Assembly: GCA_965365285.1 (NCBI GenBank)
Contig: CBDUBC010000061.1
Coordinates: 1 to 16,430, forward strand
Length of the DNA stretch: 16,430 bases
DNA from: JAURDE01 sp965365285
Lineage (GTDB): Bacteria > Bdellovibrionota > Bacteriovoracia > Bacteriovoracales > Bacteriovoracaceae
Direction of reading: 5' to 3'
The notes beneath the pieces are model-generated. The model saw only the letters and a list, made by a program, of their open reading frames with translations. It searched no databases and was not told where the DNA came from. Of this stretch, positions 13,704 to 16,430 are shown in pieces (within the stretch, counting starts at the first letter, position 1; each line of letters starts with the position of its first letter). The position numbers and the translations under genes were made by a program.

Positions 13704-13976
13704 ATGAATAGACTATTAAAGGGAATGATTCTGTTACTCATGGCATTTTCGCTTAATGTAGGGGGTATGGAAAAAGAAAAAGCTGCTCAAAATTCTGACA
13801 AGCAAGCTCAAAACAATACGTGTGAACAAAAGGTAGAATTTCCACTTTTGCCTAACAACACACATGCCTGTTTAAACTCCTATCGATGGAAGGATCAACT
13901 CAACCTTCTTGAACGTAAATGGGAGTTTGATGAGGTTGGGCGAAGCTTAAGTTCAACTAAAAGAGATTCATTATGA
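13704..13976 (+). CDS. Small secreted protein of unknown function, first gene of the Hsp20 operon
   Basis: 90 residues from ATG 13704, preceded by a perfect AAGGAGGT. An upstream in-frame TTG at 13617 would read through the structured leader and is rejected. Residues 1-21 form a signal peptide; the cleavage site is probably near Gly20-Gly21. The mature part starts with a Lys/Gln/Asn-rich linker and has two cysteines (Cys40, Cys56), able to form one disulfide. It ends in a charged helix-like segment (KDQLNLLERKWEFDEV). Not recognised. Its TGA stop sits 15 bases before the Hsp20 start and shares an ATGA, so the two are translated together. This suggests an envelope stress role (inference). Confidence 0.75.
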   Translation: MNRLLKGMILLLMAFSLNVGGMEKEKAAQNSDKQAQNNTCEQKVEFPLLPNNTHACLNSYRWKDQLNLLERKWEFDEVGRSLSSTKRDSL

Positions 13977-13990
13977 AAAGGAGGATTTTT

Positions 13991-14443
13991 ATGCGAAAAA
14001 CAATGGGAATTCCATTAAGAGACTCACTCGTAAGACCTGCTTTGTGGGGAATGGATCAGGAATTACGAGAAGTCATTAAGTCCTGGGAAGACTTTAATTG
14101 GGGACAAAGCTTTATTGAAAAAGAAAGTCAATTTCTTCTTTCCCTAGATTTGCCAGGTGTAGGTAAAGATAGTCTGGAGGTTTTTGTAGAGGGAGACTTT
14201 CTGTTTATTGAAGGCAAAAGAAAAAATCTCTTTTCCGAAAAAGAAGAAGTTCTCAAGAGAAAAGTCGCGCTTCCCAAAAAAATTAATAAGGATTCAATTT
14301 CCGCCCAAATTAAAGACGGAGTTCTTTACCTAACGCTTCCCAAAGCAGAAGAGGCTAAACCTCGTAGAATCGAAGTTACAGATGTTATAGAACCAAAATT
14401 AGCGATCGAATCAGACAACAAACAAAACGTGGAAGTTTCTTAA
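13991..14443 (+). CDS. Small heat-shock protein, Hsp20/alpha-crystallin family
   Basis: 150 residues from ATG 13991, preceded by AAAAGGAGG at ideal spacing. An in-frame ATG at 13973 adds six residues but has only a weak site. The alpha-crystallin domain covers about 41-130: LLSLDLPGVGKDSLEVFVEGD, FIEGKRKN, and the strand GVLYLTLPK (110-118), equivalent to the family's GVLxIxxPK. The C-terminal I-x-I/V anchor is IEV at 127-129, followed by an acidic tail. The family holds unfolding proteins in the cytoplasm for refolding by ATP-dependent chaperones. Second gene of the operon, under the candidate RNA thermometer. A GC-rich hairpin follows the stop. Confidence 0.93.
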   Translation: MRKTMGIPLRDSLVRPALWGMDQELREVIKSWEDFNWGQSFIEKESQFLLSLDLPGVGKDSLEVFVEGDFLFIEGKRKNLFSEKEEVLKRKVALPKKINKDSISAQIKDGVLYLTLPKAEEAKPRRIEVTDVIEPKLAIESDNKQNVEVS

Positions 14444-14448
14444 TAAAC

Positions 14449-14466
14449 GGGAGGGGGATCCCTCCC
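14449..14466 (+). terminator. GC hairpin between hsp20 and the small membrane gene
   Basis: GGGAGGG (14449-14455) and CCCTCCC (14460-14466) form a 7-bp stem with a 4-base loop, followed by ATTTC, so there is no full U tract. CCTCC (14461-14465) could instead pair with GGAGG (14474-14478), the ribosome site of the next small gene. It may be a partial terminator, an mRNA processing or stability element, or a switch for that gene. Confidence 0.5.
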
Positions 14467-14483
14467 ATTTCAAGGAGGTTTAA

Positions 14484-14609
14484 ATGGATTTAAACATTTT
14501 AAATTATATTGATGGAACGACTCTCGTTCTAATTATGTCTGTAATTAGCATAGGAGTTATTATTCTTTTTTTACTTAAACTAAGTAGGGATTCAAAATAC
14601 ATGCCGTAA
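14484..14609 (+). CDS. Small single-pass membrane protein (41 aa)
   Basis: A short reading frame with a perfect ribosome site (AAGGAGG, 14472-14478) five bases before ATG 14484. The protein has a short polar N-terminus (MDLNILNYIDGTT), one hydrophobic span of about 19 residues at 14-31 (LVLIMSVISIGVIILFLL) and a basic tail (KLSRDSKYMP). The positive charges after the span suggest an N-out, C-in arrangement. No homolog is recognised. Position right after hsp20, and the same strong ribosome site as its two neighbours, make it the likely third gene of the operon. Small hydrophobic stress proteins of this kind often modulate membrane proteins, but no such role can be assigned here. Confidence 0.7.
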   Translation: MDLNILNYIDGTTLVLIMSVISIGVIILFLLKLSRDSKYMP

Positions 14610-14612
14610 AAT

Positions 14613-14640
14613 TTGACTTCCCTCTCTAGGTAGCTATTCT
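14613..14640 (+). promoter_or_regulatory. Promoter of the sugar dehydrogenase gene, predicting a leaderless mRNA
   Basis: TTGACT (14613-14618), 16-base spacer, TATTCT (14635-14640). The start codon ATG 14647 begins 7 bases after the -10 box, just where transcription should start, and there is no Shine-Dalgarno. Confidence 0.55.
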
Positions 14641-14646
14641 TATTTT

Positions 14647-15690
14647 ATGAAAATAAAATTACTTCTTCTCCTACTTTTTTATTCCAATATTTCACTGGCC
14701 GCAAAGGCAATTCAAGTCTTTGAAGGAGATGAAGTCATATGGGGATTTGATTTTATAAATCAAGAAGAAGTGCTTTTTACCCAAAGAGAGGGAAGTCTTT
14801 TTCACCTCGACCTAAAAACCAAGAAAACGACAAAACTAGAGGCACCTATTGTAGAGGCAAGTGGGCAAGGCGGTTTACTTGATATTTTGATTGATAATGG
14901 CCATGTTTATCTGACTTATTCTAAAAAAAATAAAGATGTTACAACAACAGCTTTGGCAAAAGCGGATTTAGTGAAATCAAAGCTTATGAACCTCAGAACA
15001 ATCTTTGAGGCGACCGTAAAAAGCAATACTACAAGGCACTTTGGCTCTCGTTTGGTAATCAAAGATAATCATCTTTTTATGACGATAGGAGACCGAGGGG
15101 AAAGAGAGCACTCTCAAGATCTTAGCCTACATAACGGGAGTATTTTAAAGCTTACTAAAGAAGGAAAACCAGCAAGTGATAATCCTTTTATAGGAAAGGA
15201 GAGTGCACTTCCAGAGATATGGAGTTATGGACATCGTAACCCGCAAGGAATTGATGTGGACCCTGTTTCAGGAGAACTCTATAGCTGTGAGTTTGGTCCA
15301 CGAGGAGGAGATGAATTAAATCGAGTGAAAAAAGGATTAAACTATGGATGGCCCGTAATCACTTATGGAAAAGAATATTGGGGACCAAAAATAGGGACTA
15401 CTCATAAAGAGGGTATGGAGCAACCCATTAAGTATTGGGACCCTAGTATATCCCCTTCAGGAATGGTTTTTTATAGAGGTGATAAAATCAAAGAATGGAA
15501 GAATAATCTATTTTTGGCCAATTTGAGCTCAACTCATTTAAGACGATTAGTTCTTAAAAATGAAAAAGTGGTTGAGGAAGAGCCTCTTTTTGCAGATATG
15601 GACGAAAGAATTCGGCAAGTTAGAAATGGTCCTGATGGCCATCTTTATTTTTCCACAGATAGTGGAAAAATCTTTAGAGTCACTCGTTAA
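14647..15690 (+). CDS. PQQ-dependent aldose sugar dehydrogenase (YliI/Asd-like), exported
   Basis: 347 residues with a signal peptide (about 1-18, ending Ser-Leu-Ala). The beta-propeller matches E. coli YliI and soluble glucose dehydrogenase: SGQGGLLDIL (72-81), HFGSRLVI with His131 (catalytic base position), SYGHRNPQGIDVDP with Arg197/Asn198, FGPRGGDELN (216-225), NYGWPVITYG (232-241) and RIRQVRNGPDGHLYFSTD near the end. The family oxidises aldoses in the periplasm using PQQ. In YliI the block reads EHGPRGGDE; here the His is Phe216, so sugar or cofactor contacts may differ. I see no PQQ synthesis genes in the window, so PQQ might be scavenged. No Shine-Dalgarno; the start follows its promoter directly. 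Confidence 0.88.
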   Translation: MKIKLLLLLLFYSNISLAAKAIQVFEGDEVIWGFDFINQEEVLFTQREGSLFHLDLKTKKTTKLEAPIVEASGQGGLLDILIDNGHVYLTYSKKNKDVTTTALAKADLVKSKLMNLRTIFEATVKSNTTRHFGSRLVIKDNHLFMTIGDRGEREHSQDLSLHNGSILKLTKEGKPASDNPFIGKESALPEIWSYGHRNPQGIDVDPVSGELYSCEFGPRGGDELNRVKKGLNYGWPVITYGKEYWGPKIGTTHKEGMEQPIKYWDPSISPSGMVFYRGDKIKEWKNNLFLANLSSTHLRRLVLKNEKVVEEEPLFADMDERIRQVRNGPDGHLYFSTDSGKIFRVTR

Positions 15691-15738
15691 CGCAAAAACT
15701 CATTGAAAATTTATCTGAAATCGATTAAACCTCTTCTT

Positions 15739-16227
15739 ATGAAAGGCTTCATTCTTTTCCTTATTCCCTTTTTTGCTCATGCTAAAATTGTTTTCCACGA
15801 TCCTACTTGTAAGCATGATCTTATGGACAAAGAAGTTTTAGTTGAATGTGAAATTCAGATTAAACTCGAACCAAAGCAAGAACATGCATTCCTTGTAGAG
15901 GAAGAGGTTGAAGGTGTTGCAGATGGTGACTATATAAATCAAATGATCAGCCCTCTAAATGGTCATCCAAATCTTTACCATTCGCCTTTTCCATTTCCTA
16001 TTGCTCTTAGGAATCTTCAAGATCGGGTGATGACTATCATCGACCTTAATCGACCATTTCAAGAGGGAAGAGTTCTCTGGAAGATCCCTACTCATATCTA
16101 TAACCGAGAAAAAGAACTCCTTTACTCGGAAATCATTGAGCAGGAATTTCGACTAATAAACGGAGTGCTTATAATTTTTAAAGATAAAAAAGAGCTTTAT
16201 CAATTAGATTTAAATTCCTTTTTATAG
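15739..16227 (+). CDS. Secreted protein of unknown function (162 aa)
   Basis: ATG 15739 is chosen because it opens a clean signal peptide (MKGFILFLIPFFAHA, cleavage before Lys). An upstream in-frame TTG 15703 would add a basic 12-residue extension and lacks a ribosome site. The mature protein is acidic, with two or three cysteines early (Cys24, Cys38 in DPTCKHD and VECEIQ) that may form a disulfide. It contains beta-like segments such as RVMTIIDLNRPF and RLINGVLIIFKD. Not recognised. No Shine-Dalgarno; a weak TTGAAA-N16-TTAAAC (15703-15730) ends 8 bases before ATG, again compatible with a leaderless transcript. It could also be read from the sugar dehydrogenase mRNA, 48 bases upstream. Confidence 0.65.
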   Translation: MKGFILFLIPFFAHAKIVFHDPTCKHDLMDKEVLVECEIQIKLEPKQEHAFLVEEEVEGVADGDYINQMISPLNGHPNLYHSPFPFPIALRNLQDRVMTIIDLNRPFQEGRVLWKIPTHIYNREKELLYSEIIEQEFRLINGVLIIFKDKKELYQLDLNSFL

Positions 16228-16254
16228 ATACCTATCAAATATTTAAATAAATCC

Positions 16255-16384
16255 ATGAAAATTTTAAACATTATTCTTATTGTATCACTTCTGTTTTCCT
16301 GTTAGAAAAAAGGAGGATGTAAAAAAGCAAGAAACTACTTATCTAAAATCAAATAATGAACTTATTATTGTTTTTGGCGGCTAG
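16255..16384 (+). pseudogene. Small lipoprotein gene, apparently frameshifted at the lipobox cysteine
   Basis: From ATG 16255, 16 codons give a lipoprotein signal peptide ending in LLFSC, then TAG at 16303. The next frame (from 16304 to TAG 16382) reads RKKEDVKKQETTYLKSNNE and on to a hydrophobic end. This is just the Lys/Glu-rich tail expected after a lipobox. Loss of one T near 16302-16303 would join them into a lipoprotein of about 42 residues. It could be a real mutation, a sequencing error or a translational frameshift. No Shine-Dalgarno before ATG. A 16-residue free peptide is the other reading. Confidence 0.45.
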
Positions 16385-16430
16385 CCTATATTTCTAACTA
16401 TTTAGATTTTATCTTAATGAGAGCGGCATG
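16385..16430. other. AT-rich right edge without recognised gene
   Basis: The last 46 bases hold no reading frame or structure that I can support. Confidence 0.6.

Noticed and set aside
1..16430. CRISPR array, tRNA/rRNA, transposase or prophage
   Set aside because: No regular spaced repeats, cloverleaf-like genes, transposase motifs or phage genes were seen by eye on either strand.

Overview
The window is AT-rich, gene-dense bacterial chromosome. Many products carry signal peptides or lipoboxes, and Shine-Dalgarno sequences are strong (AAGGAGG) where present. The protein mix includes an oomycete-type transglutaminase, a cryptochrome of the FeS-BCP family, a fused GNAT-nitrilase, and periplasmic glutathione peroxidase, lipocalin and sugar dehydrogenase. 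This suggests a low-GC member of the Bdellovibrionota (Bacteriovorax / Halobacteriovorax-like). That assignment is inference from gene content only. I see no tRNA, rRNA, CRISPR array, insertion sequence or phage gene, and no gene-free stretch longer than 300 bases.

Layout. (1) 1-1587, minus strand: the 5' part of a lipoprotein-type catalase-peroxidase running off the left edge, then a secreted transglutaminase with a Pep-13-like motif and a hairpin terminator. (2) 1691-6093: a CDF-like cation transporter, a GNAT-nitrilase fusion (minus), a FabZ-like dehydratase, two small minus-strand genes (one unknown, one possibly STAS-like), and two secreted proteins (unknown; Blc-type lipocalin). (3) 6203-8751: a two-gene operon of formate-tetrahydrofolate ligase and glutathionyl-hydroquinone reductase. 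(4) 8748-11104, minus: a tight operon transcribed as glutathione peroxidase, short-chain dehydrogenase, outer-membrane beta-barrel, ThpR. (5) 11202-12683: a cryptochrome/photolyase that appears to lack its iron-sulfur cysteines. (6) 12670-14609: HtpX protease divergent from a heat-shock operon of a small secreted protein, Hsp20 and a 41-residue membrane protein. (7) 14647-16430: an aldose sugar dehydrogenase, a secreted unknown, and a broken small lipoprotein.

Common themes are the envelope, oxidative stress and protein quality control: KatG, GPx, hydroquinone reductase, photolyase, lipocalin, HtpX and Hsp20. The most interesting non-coding structure is the leader at about 13612-13703. There the whole Shine-Dalgarno of the Hsp20 operon can pair with upstream bases, which makes an RNA thermometer likely. 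A second theme is that several genes without a Shine-Dalgarno have a promoter -10 box about 6-8 bases before the start codon, as expected for leaderless mRNAs. Convergent gene pairs overlap at their stop codons four times.
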